A stretch of DNA of 64,000 nt. Source: Bog-159 sp049511415. Lineage in GTDB: Bacteria; Acidobacteriota; Terriglobia; Bryobacterales; Bryobacteraceae. A program made the translations under genes and the position numbers. Numbering within the stretch: position 1 is the stretch's first letter; every line of letters starts with the position of its first letter. This document shows positions 8,775 to 17,090 of this stretch, piece after piece. The stretch is taken from NCBI GenBank assembly GCA_049511415.1, contig JBEKYC010000014.1:68564-132563 (forward strand), given 5' to 3'. The notes under the pieces are model-generated. The model worked only from the letters and a program-made list of their open reading frames with translations. It was not told the origin of the DNA and made no database searches.

Positions 8775-10376
8775 GTGCGTCGATTTCTTATTCTGTTACT
8801 CCATATGATTTTGTTGGTGGCGGCGGTATTGCTCGCCGCGCGATTTGTGGTGGGATCCTTCCGAACGGCCTTTGTTATCGTCAATTCCCCGGCGAACGCG
8901 GCAGGCACGGTGGCAGTTTCGTTTCTTTTACTGACGCTCACAGCCAATATCGATAAGAAAACGGGTTCCGGTAATCTCCGTGTTAACCAATGGGTAATCC
9001 TGGCCAGTCTGACGCTAATCATGGCGGCGGCATTCTGGCCCAACTTAGGTTCCGCGTTTGTATACGATGACTACACGCACATCCTGCAGACCTCGCATGC
9101 CACGTGGCGGATTCTAGCGGATGCGTTCCGGCGGGAGCCTGGAGGACATGGCCTGTTCTTCCGTCCCGTAGCGTTTATTTCCTATTGGCTCGACTACCAG
9201 TGGGCGGGGCCCGTAGCGGCGCGATGGCATGCCTGGAGCCTGGCGGTGGATACCGCGAACGTATGCCTGCTATACCTGTTGACGACACGGCTCGGCCTGC
9301 GGCGCATGGCGGCTACCGGCGCGGCTCTGGTGTTCGCGCTGCATGGGTCGCGGGCGGAGACCGTCGCCTGGTCGGATGCGCGCTCCGACCTGCTCGCAAC
9401 CCTGTTCTGTCTGATCGTGCTGCTGGCGGTGTTGGAATATTGCCGCGGCGGGCGGAAGGCGTTCTTCGTTCCCATGCTGCTTTGCGCCATGTTGGGCGTC
9501 TATACCAAGGAGTCGGCTTTCTGCCTGCCGTTGTTGCCGCTGACGCTGCTGCCGTTCCTGCATCCTGGCGCGCGGCGGCGGGCCGTGATAGCCAGCGGCA
9601 CGCTGGCCTTGGGGTGCGCGCTTCTGTTCGCCTATCGGTGGTGGGCGCTCGGTGGAATCGGCGGCTACGCGGATCGAACGGGGGTCAGCGCCGTTTGGCA
9701 TCCCAGTCCATTACATAGCTGCGAGGCGTTATGCTTCAGGCAATGGGCGTATTTGTTCTTTCCGGTGAATTGGGTGGCGCCGATGGAATGGTGGCTGCGC
9801 GCGGCCGCGGTTGTATTCCTGGGTGCACTAATCGTGTGCGCCGGCCGGTCCGGCGCATCGCGGCTCCGATTGCTGGCGGGCATCGCGTTTCTGTTGGCGG
9901 CGGATTTGCCCGTTCAGCATCTGCTGATGTTTCAGACGGATTTCGCGGGCGCGCGCGTGCTGTATCTGCCGGTCGCCGGACTGGCCATTTTCTGGGGATT
10001 GCTGTTGGAGGGAATTGCGCAGCCCTGGCTGAAATGGGCTACGGCCGCAGCACTGGTTGTGTTCAATTTAGCGGCACTGGAACATAATCTTCGCCCTTGG
10101 CGGACGACTCCAGAAGCAGCTGTTCGAGTGTGCCGCGCGTTAGGCAGCCAGATGGCACATGATCCCCGGCCGGTGGTTTTAAGCGACCTGCCCGACCGCA
10201 AAGACGGGGTTTATTTCCTCGGCAACGGATTTCCGGAATGTGTCGAGATGAATTCGGGACAGCCCATGGGGAGAGTGTTTGTTGTCGGGCGCAGTCCTGC
10301 TGAGCCGCCGGTGCATGCCCGGGAATTCGTATGGGACGCAGGACCGAATCGGGTTGAGGAGCGGCACCAAAAATGA
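8775..10376 (+). CDS. Multi-pass membrane protein, GT-C glycosyltransferase-like
   Basis: A 533-residue protein with a GTG start and about 11-12 hydrophobic helices. After the first three helices comes a large extracytoplasmic loop with FVYDDYTHIL at about residues 94-103. The acidic DD pair after the first TM helices is the hallmark of GT-C glycosyltransferases that use lipid-linked sugars (PMT/TMTC-like families). The loop motif FFRPVAFISYWLDY and HGSRAETVAWSDARSDLLATLF resemble bacterial TMTC-like proteins. A soluble C-terminal domain of about 100 residues follows the last helix. The donor, acceptor and whether it is active cannot be read from the sequence. It stands alone, divergent from pcrA. 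Confidence 0.6.
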   Translation: MRRFLILLLHMILLVAAVLLAARFVVGSFRTAFVIVNSPANAAGTVAVSFLLLTLTANIDKKTGSGNLRVNQWVILASLTLIMAAAFWPNLGSAFVYDDYTHILQTSHATWRILADAFRREPGGHGLFFRPVAFISYWLDYQWAGPVAARWHAWSLAVDTANVCLLYLLTTRLGLRRMAATGAALVFALHGSRAETVAWSDARSDLLATLFCLIVLLAVLEYCRGGRKAFFVPMLLCAMLGVYTKESAFCLPLLPLTLLPFLHPGARRRAVIASGTLALGCALLFAYRWWALGGIGGYADRTGVSAVWHPSPLHSCEALCFRQWAYLFFPVNWVAPMEWWLRAAAVVFLGALIVCAGRSGASRLRLLAGIAFLLAADLPVQHLLMFQTDFAGARVLYLPVAGLAIFWGLLLEGIAQPWLKWATAAALVVFNLAALEHNLRPWRTTPEAAVRVCRALGSQMAHDPRPVVLSDLPDRKDGVYFLGNGFPECVEMNSGQPMGRVFVVGRSPAEPPVHAREFVWDAGPNRVEERHQK

Positions 10377-10418
10377 GAATTTGCACGCGCATCGGCACTA
10401 TAGGATGTTCGGCTCCAA

Positions 10419-11570
10419 ATGTTCCTCAAGAAATCGAGCAAACCACATCGCGGGCAAGTCAAGGTGCTACGGCGGCCGCCAAAGGCATACGATTCCTACC
10501 GCGGCTTGCTGCGCGACGTCGCCGCCCTAATTGAGCAGGGGCGCGTAGCCGCAGTCCGATCCGTTAATGTGGTGCTGACGTCCACGTATTGGCTGGTTGG
10601 CCGGAGGATCGTGGAACACGAGCAGTCTGGTGCGGAGCGCGCCAGCTATGGAGAGACGGTGCTCAAGAGGCTCGCGCGCGACCTTACGGCGCAACTGGGC
10701 CGGGGCTTTTCTGAACGAAACCTCGAGCAGATGCGCCTGTTCTATTTGGGTTGGCCAATTTCGCAGACAGTGTCTGCGAAATCTGCAGATTCCCCAATTT
10801 CGCAGACACTGTCTGCGAAATCTCGTTCGTGCCCTCAGTTCCCCTTGCCATGGTCGCACTACGTGCGCCTGCTCTCAGTCGCCCACCAGAAAGCCCGCCA
10901 GTATTACGAACGCGAAGCGCTGCTGGGCGGGTGGTCGGTCCGCCAACTCGACCGCCAGATCGCGAGCCTTGCCTACCAGAGAACGCGAGGGGCAAAGAGT
11001 ATGGCGGCCGCCGGCGAGAACCTGCCCGTGGACGCGCAGGTGAGAGATCCGTTCATTCTGGAGTTCTTGAATCTGAAGGACGAGTATTCGGAGACGGAAC
11101 TCGAGGACGCCCTCATCAAGAGTCTCGAACAATTCCTTTTGGAATTGGGGAACGATTTTGCATTCATCGCTCGACAGAAGCGTCTGCGCGTGGGGACCGA
11201 ATGGTACCGGGTCGATCTGGTTCTCTTTCATCGCCGGCTTCGGTGTCTTGTCATGGTGGATTTGAAGCTGGGCAAGTTCACCCATGCTGACGTCGGCCAG
11301 ATGAATCTATATCTGAATTATGCGCGCGAACATTGGGCGCACGCACACGAGAACCCGCCAATCGGTTTGATTCTGTGCTCCGAGAAAGATGCCGCCGTCG
11401 CCCGTTACGCTCTGGGCAATCTGCCGAACCAGGTGCTCGCCCGAGAATATCAACTCCATTTGCCGGAAGAGCACAACATCGCATTCCAAATCGACACGGC
11501 GCGCCGGATGCTGGCGGAGTCGCCGCGGCGCCTCGGGCAGCGCACCACAGAGTCTCGAAGGTTGCGTTAG
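10419..11570 (+). CDS. YhcG-family (DUF1016) PD-(D/E)XK nuclease domain protein
   Basis: A 383-residue protein with the two-part architecture of this family. The N-terminal DNA-binding part (YDSYRGLLRDVAALIEQGR, STYWLVGRRIVEHEQ, RGFSERNLEQMRLFYLGWP) is followed by a variable linker. The C-terminal part holds FPLPWSHYVRLLSV, the family core DPFILEFLNL and a nuclease-like block (LVDLVLFHRRLRCLVMVDLKLGKF). The pattern D...DLKxGKF matches a PD-(D/E)XK active site with Asp, Asp and Lys. Members are often found with mobile or defence islands and may process DNA ends. The linker carries two copies of a palindromic unit (separate entry). It converges with the amidohydrolase gene with a 4-base overlap. 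No clear ribosome site precedes the ATG at 10419. Confidence 0.8.
   Translation: MFLKKSSKPHRGQVKVLRRPPKAYDSYRGLLRDVAALIEQGRVAAVRSVNVVLTSTYWLVGRRIVEHEQSGAERASYGETVLKRLARDLTAQLGRGFSERNLEQMRLFYLGWPISQTVSAKSADSPISQTLSAKSRSCPQFPLPWSHYVRLLSVAHQKARQYYEREALLGGWSVRQLDRQIASLAYQRTRGAKSMAAAGENLPVDAQVRDPFILEFLNLKDEYSETELEDALIKSLEQFLLELGNDFAFIARQKRLRVGTEWYRVDLVLFHRRLRCLVMVDLKLGKFTHADVGQMNLYLNYAREHWAHAHENPPIGLILCSEKDAAVARYALGNLPNQVLAREYQLHLPEEHNIAFQIDTARRMLAESPRRLGQRTTESRRLR
10755..10823. repeat. Two palindromic 30-bp units inside the YhcG coding region
   Basis: The units lie at 10755-10784 and 10794-10823, 39 bases (13 codons) apart. Each contains a perfect inverted repeat with 12-base arms around one central base (10758-10782 and 10797-10821). 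The arms begin ATTTCGCAGACA, and the central base is G in the first copy and C in the second. Each unit adds ISQTxSAKS to the protein, and because it is palindromic the opposite strand would read the same peptide. Confidence 0.9.
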
Positions 11571-13201
11571 TGCCGTAGCACTTTGCCCGGCAGAGCGCTC
11601 GTCATCCGACCCTCCTCGATCACGGGCACCCCATTCACCAAAACAAACCGCATGCCTTCGGAGAGCTGATTCGGGTCGGCGAAGGTGGCGCGGTCGTGAA
11701 TTGTTTCCGGATCGAACACCACCACGTCGGCCCACATGCCCTGCTTCAAGACACCGCGATCGGTGAGGCGCATGCGCTGCGCCGGCAAGGCGGTGAATTT
11801 GCGAATGGCATCCGGCAGCGTTAACTTGTGCTCCCCGCGGACATACTTGCTCAGGATGCGTGGAAACGTGCCGTAGGCCCGCGGATGCGGATGCTCCTTG
11901 CCGAGCAACCCGTCGGGCGCGGCGCCTTCCGAATCGTTACAGATGGATACCCAGGGCTGCTGCAATGCCAAGCCTACGTCCGCTTCCGACATCATAAAAA
12001 TCGCTACGCTGGTAAATGCCTGGTCCTCGATGAGTAAGTCGAAGATGGTATCGAACGGATCTTTGCCCCATAGCCGGGCGATTTCCGCAATGGTCTTGCC
12101 TTGCACCGGGAGCAACTTGGGGTTGGCGACGGCGCCCACCAGAATGGACTCAGGCCCGGTCACCTCCTGCCACTCGTTTTCCCATTTGCCGCCGGGTGTT
12201 TCCATCTCTTTGCGGATGCGTGCGCGCATGACAGGATCTTTCAGGCGCTCGATCAACTTGGCATCGCCGCCGTCGTGCGCCCAGGGTGGAATGATGGCGG
12301 AAAAAGAGTTGAAGCCGGCCGTGTAGGCGTAGGTGTCGGCGGAGATGTCGAGACCCGCGTCGCGCGCCCGCTGAATGTGGGCGATCACTTCCGGCATACG
12401 CCCCCAGTTGGCCTTGCCGGCCGTTTTCAGATGCCAGATCTCGACCGGGATGTGCGCTTCGCGTCCAATGCGAACCGCCTCGTCAATAGCCGGGATGATC
12501 GCGTCGGCCTCACTACGCATGTGAGTAGCGTAGATACCACCAAAACGGGCGGCCTCGGCCGCCAGGGCGATCAGTTCCTCGGTGCTGGCATATGGAGCGG
12601 GCGTGTATTGCAGCGAGGTAGAGACGCCCACCGCGCCATCGCGCATGGCCTCGCGGACCAGCGCTTTCATGCGTTCCAGTTCGGCGGCATCAGGCGCGCG
12701 GTCGTCGTCGCCCAGCACCACGCGGCGCACCTGCGTGGCGCCCACATAGCTCGCCAGATTGATGCCCATGCCTTGCTTTTCCAGGCGCGCGAAATATTCG
12801 CGGAACGTGCGCCAATCGGGCCGGATGCCATAATGCTCGTAACCCACATGGTCGGCCTTCAGCAGGGCGTCGGTCTGCGGCGCGATGGACGAACCTTCGC
12901 CGGTGATCTCAGTCGTGATTCCCTGGTAGATCTTGGACGGCAGATGCGGATTCACCAATATGGTGAGCTCGGATTGGCCGAGCATGTCGATGAATCCCGG
13001 CGCCACCACCATGCCGCGCGCGTCGATAGTGCGCTTAGCCGGAGCACCCGCCAGGTTGCCTATGGCGGCGATCTTCCCCTGACGAATGCCGATGTCGCCG
13101 GAGTACCAAGGCGAGCCGGTGCCGTCGATGATATGGCCGTGCTGGATCACCAGGTCGAACGGTTGGGAAGCGGCGAAGAGGAGAAAAGCGAACAGCAGCA
13201 T
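11567..13201 (-). CDS. Exported D-aminoacylase-like amidohydrolase with altered metal site
   Basis: A 544-residue protein with a signal peptide (LLFAFLLFAASQ). The body matches the N-acyl-D-amino-acid deacylase group of amidohydrolases: DLVIQHGHIIDGTGSPWYSGDIGI, IDARGMVVAPGFID, ATHMRSEAD, EIWHLKTAGKANWG, SADTYAYTAGFNS, HPRAYGTFPRILSKYVRE-like and the closing DVVVFDPETI. It should hydrolyse an acyl-amide bond outside the cytoplasm. The first metal-binding motif, usually GFID-x-HTH, is replaced by GFIDMLGQSE. The metal-ligand Cys of the usual GNCG motif is missing too; the segment reads TEITGEGSS. Later His residues are kept. Either the chemistry uses a changed metal centre or this is a divergent subfamily with another substrate. 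Confidence 0.75.
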   Translation of the reverse strand: MLLFAFLLFAASQPFDLVIQHGHIIDGTGSPWYSGDIGIRQGKIAAIGNLAGAPAKRTIDARGMVVAPGFIDMLGQSELTILVNPHLPSKIYQGITTEITGEGSSIAPQTDALLKADHVGYEHYGIRPDWRTFREYFARLEKQGMGINLASYVGATQVRRVVLGDDDRAPDAAELERMKALVREAMRDGAVGVSTSLQYTPAPYASTEELIALAAEAARFGGIYATHMRSEADAIIPAIDEAVRIGREAHIPVEIWHLKTAGKANWGRMPEVIAHIQRARDAGLDISADTYAYTAGFNSFSAIIPPWAHDGGDAKLIERLKDPVMRARIRKEMETPGGKWENEWQEVTGPESILVGAVANPKLLPVQGKTIAEIARLWGKDPFDTIFDLLIEDQAFTSVAIFMMSEADVGLALQQPWVSICNDSEGAAPDGLLGKEHPHPRAYGTFPRILSKYVRGEHKLTLPDAIRKFTALPAQRMRLTDRGVLKQGMWADVVVFDPETIHDRATFADPNQLSEGMRFVLVNGVPVIEEGRMTSALPGKVLRH

Positions 13202-13210
13202 TTTGAGAGT

Positions 13211-14350
13211 TTAGCAATCTCCACCATTTAGGATCTGCTCCAGCATGTCCGGGATCTCGAACACCGCGCGATTCGACAGCGCCGCCGCATTAGCGCGCGC
13301 ACGGGCGTATGTGGCCGGATCGAGCAGGCCGTCCACAGCCTGCGCGATGCCCCGAAAGTTGTTGAGCACCATCCCCACGCCCTGCTCCCGGACCCATTCG
13401 GTGTTGTAGCGCTCTTGCGGCAGGTTCCAGGCATTACGTTCCACAATTACGGGCAGTTTCATGGCAATGGCTTCGCTGATGCTGCCGGGGCCGGGCTTGC
13501 CGATGAAGAAATCCGACAGATGCATATAGTAAGGCACCTCGCGCGTGAAGCCTTCGACAAACATCGGCAAACGGGAGGGCATGGCGCGCAGCCTGGCGGT
13601 CAGCTTCTCGTTCCGGCCGCAGACCAGGATCAGCTGCAGCCTGCCCGCCGCCGTCTGCAGCCTCTGCGCGATCTCCGACATTACCGAGGAACCTTCGCCG
13701 CCAAATAGCACCAGGCCAGTGGGCAACTCCGCATCCAGGCCGAGCCGCCGCCGCTCCGCCGCGCGATCCACCGCGATCGGCTCGTAAAATCGCGGGTTCA
13801 GGATCATGCCGGACGCGCGGAAAACATGTTTCTCCGGATGCCCCAGCGCGCGCGCCTGCTGCACCGCGCGATCCGATCCGCAGATCAGGTACTGCGGCTG
13901 GCGCTCGATCCAGAAATGCGGCGGATAATCGGCGATGTCGGTGAGAATGGTCACCAGAGGCACGCCGGGCAGCGCGGCATCCAGACTCAGCCGCAGCGCA
14001 CGATTGAAATTGGGTATCAGCGACACAACCATGTCGGGGCGGCTGGATTGCCAAAAGTCGCGCAAGAGATGCACCAACGCCGGCTGAAACATACGGATCA
14101 CAACATGTAATCCCTTCAACAGCTCGGCGGAGCCCAGCGTCCAACCCTTCTTCAGCAGCAGGTTGTAATAATCCTGCAGGCGAATGCCCGTGATCCGGCG
14201 GAAGATATCCAGGTTATCGAGCTGTTCCTGGAGATTCACCAGCCGGATCTCCCATGGCCTGCCCTGCTCTGTAACTACTTTTTGCAGAGCCAATGCCGCG
14301 CTGCGATGCCCGCCGCCGGCATCGAAATAGATGAAATCGAACTTCTTCAC
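13211..14350 (-). CDS. MurG/MGDG-synthase-like glycosyltransferase (GT28 type)
   Basis: A 379-residue GT-B enzyme. The N-terminal domain has IYFDAGGGHRSAALAL (residues 7-22), the lipid-acceptor loop typical of monogalactosyl/monoglucosyl-diacylglycerol synthases. The linker has LTDIADYPPHFWIERQ, and the C-terminal domain has FGGEGSS, the donor-binding GKPGPGSISEAIAMKLPVIV and a conserved NVP-like WNLPQERYN. It probably transfers a hexose from UDP-sugar to diacylglycerol at the inner membrane to make a glycolipid. It lies 9 bases downstream of the start of the amidohydrolase on the same strand, upstream in transcription order. The sugar and acceptor are inferred from family only. Confidence 0.75.
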   Translation of the reverse strand: MKKFDFIYFDAGGGHRSAALALQKVVTEQGRPWEIRLVNLQEQLDNLDIFRRITGIRLQDYYNLLLKKGWTLGSAELLKGLHVVIRMFQPALVHLLRDFWQSSRPDMVVSLIPNFNRALRLSLDAALPGVPLVTILTDIADYPPHFWIERQPQYLICGSDRAVQQARALGHPEKHVFRASGMILNPRFYEPIAVDRAAERRRLGLDAELPTGLVLFGGEGSSVMSEIAQRLQTAAGRLQLILVCGRNEKLTARLRAMPSRLPMFVEGFTREVPYYMHLSDFFIGKPGPGSISEAIAMKLPVIVERNAWNLPQERYNTEWVREQGVGMVLNNFRGIAQAVDGLLDPATYARARANAAALSNRAVFEIPDMLEQILNGGDC

Positions 14351-14370
14351 ACCTTGATTTCACCAAGCTT

Positions 14371-14398
14371 TTGCATAAATGTCATGGTCTTGTAGGAT
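14371..14398 (+). promoter_or_regulatory. Candidate sigma-70 promoter for the PAP2 gene
   Basis: TTGCAT at 14371-14376 and TAGGAT at 14393-14398 are separated by 16 bases, 24 bases before the ATG of the phosphatase gene. The segment is AT-rich compared with the surrounding coding DNA, and an AAGG ribosome site follows. Confidence 0.35.
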
Positions 14399-14422
14399 TA
14401 TGGGACTATAAATTAAGGTGAG

Positions 14423-14944
14423 ATGGTGTTGGAGTTCATCAACGCACGCGATTACAATCTGATGCGGCGCGTGCATCGCTGGCCGGCGCCGCGCTGGATC
14501 CGCGTGTGGATGATCTGCGCCACGCGGGGCGGCGATGGCTGGTTGTGGTATGCCATGGGAGCCATTATCCTGTTGTTCGGCGGTCCCACACGCGTCGCTG
14601 CGCTAGGCGCCGCAGGCTTGGCGGCAGCTCTGGGCATTGCGGGTTTTTTGTTTCTGAAAAAGCGCATGGGACGTAAGCGTCCGTGCGCCATCGAGCCGCA
14701 CTGTTGGGCCAAGTTGCTGCCACCCGATCAATTCTCTTTCCCATCCGGCCACACGATCACGGCGTTTGCCGTGGCTCTTTCGCTATCTGCCTTCTATCCC
14801 GGCGCGCTGCCCGGTCTGCTGTTCTGCGCCGCCAGCATCGCACTTTCGCGGATTCTGCTCGGCATGCATTTTCTGAGCGACGTGGTGGCTGGCGCGCTGA
14901 TCGGCTCGGGCCTGGCCTACGGCGCCGTCTGGCTCATCCGCTAA
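14423..14944 (+). CDS. PAP2-family membrane phosphatase
   Basis: A 173-residue protein with about four to five hydrophobic helices and the three acid phosphatase motifs: KKRMGRKRPC (K-x6-RP type), FPSGHTITAF (PSGH) and SRILLGMHFLSDVVAG (SR-x5-H-x3-D). It probably dephosphorylates a lipid phosphate such as phosphatidate or undecaprenyl diphosphate at the periplasmic face. An AAGGTGAG ribosome site lies just upstream of the ATG. It is divergent from the neighbouring glycolipid synthase gene, which uses diacylglycerol, the product of phosphatidate phosphatases; this link is suggestive only. Confidence 0.85.
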   Translation: MVLEFINARDYNLMRRVHRWPAPRWIRVWMICATRGGDGWLWYAMGAIILLFGGPTRVAALGAAGLAAALGIAGFLFLKKRMGRKRPCAIEPHCWAKLLPPDQFSFPSGHTITAFAVALSLSAFYPGALPGLLFCAASIALSRILLGMHFLSDVVAGALIGSGLAYGAVWLIR

Positions 14945-14987
14945 TCCGGCGCTGCATCTTTGAGCTTATACTGGACATCGAGTAGCT

Positions 14988-15479
14988 ATGCTCGTGCTGC
15001 GTACACTCGGGGTCTTCCTGCTTTGCGGAACCGGTCTGGTATCGGCGGCGCCACCTCCGCCAGCCATGGATCTACAATTCGACCGCCTGGCGAGCGCCTT
15101 AACTCTTCTGAACGACGCCGACCGGCGGGTGGTTAACGAGGCCGCCCAATTAATCAAGGAAGGCGAGAATGCCGGGGCGCTGGCGCGGCTGTCGGCTCTC
15201 ACGCATTCCAATCCGGACAATTCGTCGCTACGCATTCTAATTGCCTACGCGCAGCTTCAACTGGGAAACCTGACTGGCGCGCTGGACGAGGCCAAGAAAG
15301 CGCACGAGGCGCCTAACGGCAACAGCTACAGGTGTTATTTCCTGGCTAAGATCGCATTCTTAACAGGCGACAAGGTGACTTGCCGCCGCGAGTTGAATCA
15401 CGCGAAAAATGCGGGCGACATGCCGGACGACGTGCGCCAGTTGGAAAGCGACATCAAGCGCGGCAAGGCCAAGAACTAA
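14988..15479 (+). CDS. Exported TPR-like protein
   Basis: A 163-residue protein with a signal peptide (VLRTLGVFLLCGTGLVSA, cleavage after about residue 20). The mature part is alpha-helical with three tetratricopeptide-like units: a helix pair around residues 50-75 (AAQLIKEGENAGALARLSALTHSNPDN), a second at 76-110 (LRILIAYAQLQLGNLTGALDEAKKAHEAPNG) and a third at 112-150. It has no catalytic motif and probably acts as a protein-interaction module in the periplasm. A TATACT at about 14969-14974 may be its -10. It is followed by the VOC gene 23 bases on. Confidence 0.75.
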   Translation: MLVLRTLGVFLLCGTGLVSAAPPPPAMDLQFDRLASALTLLNDADRRVVNEAAQLIKEGENAGALARLSALTHSNPDNSSLRILIAYAQLQLGNLTGALDEAKKAHEAPNGNSYRCYFLAKIAFLTGDKVTCRRELNHAKNAGDMPDDVRQLESDIKRGKAKN

Positions 15480-15490
15480 AGGCATCCTGA

Positions 15491-15496
15491 TACAAT
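15491..15496 (+). promoter_or_regulatory. -10 hexamer placed for a leaderless VOC transcript
   Basis: TACAAT lies exactly six bases before the ATG at 15503, and no ribosome binding site is present between them. Transcription would begin at or next to the start codon. Confidence 0.4.
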
Positions 15497-15502
15497 CCTC
15501 GT

Positions 15503-15877
15503 ATGTTCAGAGGATTGGAGCATACAGCCATCGCTTCGCCGGATCCCCGGGCGCTGGCGGAATGGTACGCGGCGCATCTCGAGTTTGTGATCAATTACGA
15601 ATATGCGGGCAATTACTTCGTGCGTGCCGCCAATGGCAGCATGCTCGAGATCATTCCCGGCAAAGGCGCCCTCACACCGCCCCAACTCGACGATCCGGGT
15701 ATCCGTCACTTAGCGATCGACGTAGACGATTTCGATGGCGCACACAAACGTCTGGCCGCGGCGGGCGTCCAATTCCTGAGCGAACCGATGAACAAACAAG
15801 GAAACCGCCTCCTGTTTTTTGCGGACCGTGACGGCAACATCCTGCATCTGATCCAGAGGGAAAGGCCGCTCCCTTAA
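15503..15877 (+). CDS. VOC-superfamily (glyoxalase/dioxygenase-like) protein
   Basis: A 124-residue single-domain protein with the paired beta-alpha-beta-beta-beta modules of the vicinal-oxygen-chelate fold. EHTAIASPDPRALAEWYAAHL provides the first metal His, and PGIRHLAIDVDDFDGAHKRL gives the second. LLFFADRDGNILHLIQR ends the fold; its D-G-N-x-L-x-L pattern is common, although the usual Glu before Leu (LELI) is His here. This substitution may weaken the metal site. The substrate cannot be named. It has an apparent leaderless start and is followed after 4 bases by the MFS gene. Confidence 0.8.
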   Translation: MFRGLEHTAIASPDPRALAEWYAAHLEFVINYEYAGNYFVRAANGSMLEIIPGKGALTPPQLDDPGIRHLAIDVDDFDGAHKRLAAAGVQFLSEPMNKQGNRLLFFADRDGNILHLIQRERPLP

Positions 15878-15881
15878 ACCA

Positions 15882-17087
15882 GTGCTTCGCCGGGTCTTCA
15901 AGGCATTCCATTACCGGGATTTCAGCCTGCTGTGGTTTGGCGCCTGCACCTCGTCGATCGGCACGTGGATGCAGAACGTGGCGCAACAGTGGGTGGTGCT
16001 TTCCATCTCCGGCTCGGCGTTTCTGCTGGGTCTGGACGGTTTTTTGGGCCAAATCCCGATCGTGCTTTTTTCGCTGATCGGTGGCGTCATCGCGGACCGC
16101 ATCGAGCGGCGCCGCGTGCTATTGGCGTCACAATACGTGCAGATGACTTGCGCTTTCCTGCTCACGGCGCTTTTTGCGCTGGGGCTGGTGAAAGTCTGGC
16201 ACATCCTGTGCCTTTCTTTCGTGTCGGGTTGCGCGCAATCCTTTGGCGGACCGGCCTACTCGGCATTGGTGCCCTCATTGGTCGAAAAGGAAGACCTGCC
16301 CAACGCCATCGCACTCAATTCCATCCAATTCAATCTGGCGCGCGTGATCGGCCCCATGTTGGGCGGCCTGGCGCTGACCGGGTTGGGCGCGGCCTGGTGC
16401 TTCGGGCTGAATGGTCTTTCCTTCGTGGCCGTGATCATTTCGCTGCTGCTGCTCAGCGTAAGGTTTCAGCCGCAAAACACAGGCGAATCCATCTTGACGG
16501 GCGTCAAGCAGGGTATAAGCTTCATCCGGAAACAAGGCGCCATGGTCGGGCTGATCGCTTTGGCGTTCTCCATGACGGCGCTGGCCATTCCAATGCTGAC
16601 GTTCCTGCCGGTGTTCGCCAAGGACGTGTTTCACCGGGGACCCACGGCCTTCACCATTCTGCTTTCGTGTTCGGGCGCCGGCTCGGTGGCGGGCGCCTTG
16701 ATCGTGGCCGCGTTTGGCAACGTCAGGCGAAAGGGCCTGATCGCGTTGCTCACCATGATTCTGCTCGGCGGCGGCATCACGGGCTTCGCGGCTTCGAGGA
16801 ACCTGCTTCTCAGTTGCGGGCTGCTGTTCCTTTCGGGCGCAGCGATGATGGGCGTCTTCTCGATGGTCAGTTCGCTGGTGCAACTGATCACCGCCAACGA
16901 GATGCGCGGACGCGTCATGAGCGTATACAACGTAGCGTTCCGCGGCGGCATGCCGCTCGGCAGCCTGATCACGGGATGGTTGGTGCCGATATACTCCGCG
17001 CCGCGCGTGCTGGCGGTCAATGGACTGCTGTTGGTAGCGGTGGGCTGCTACTTCCTGCTGTTCCAGCGGCGCGTGGCGGCGCTGTAA
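15882..17087 (+). CDS. MFS exporter (EntS/MFS_3 type)
   Basis: A 401-residue membrane protein with a GTG start and 12 hydrophobic helices. The N-terminal YRDFSLLWFGACTSSIGTWMQNVAQQWVVLSISGSAFLLG is the opening signature of the MFS_3 / enterobactin-exporter-like group. The loop 2-3 motif appears as GGVIADRIERRRVLLASQ. FGGPAYSALVPSLVEKEDLPNAIALNSIQFNLARVIGP is another family landmark. It likely exports a small hydrophobic compound by proton antiport; the substrate is unknown. It lies immediately after the VOC gene and is probably co-transcribed with it, which would fit a resistance or detoxification pair, but that is inference. Confidence 0.85.
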   Translation: MLRRVFKAFHYRDFSLLWFGACTSSIGTWMQNVAQQWVVLSISGSAFLLGLDGFLGQIPIVLFSLIGGVIADRIERRRVLLASQYVQMTCAFLLTALFALGLVKVWHILCLSFVSGCAQSFGGPAYSALVPSLVEKEDLPNAIALNSIQFNLARVIGPMLGGLALTGLGAAWCFGLNGLSFVAVIISLLLLSVRFQPQNTGESILTGVKQGISFIRKQGAMVGLIALAFSMTALAIPMLTFLPVFAKDVFHRGPTAFTILLSCSGAGSVAGALIVAAFGNVRRKGLIALLTMILLGGGITGFAASRNLLLSCGLLFLSGAAMMGVFSMVSSLVQLITANEMRGRVMSVYNVAFRGGMPLGSLITGWLVPIYSAPRVLAVNGLLLVAVGCYFLLFQRRVAAL

Positions 17088-17090
17088 TCG

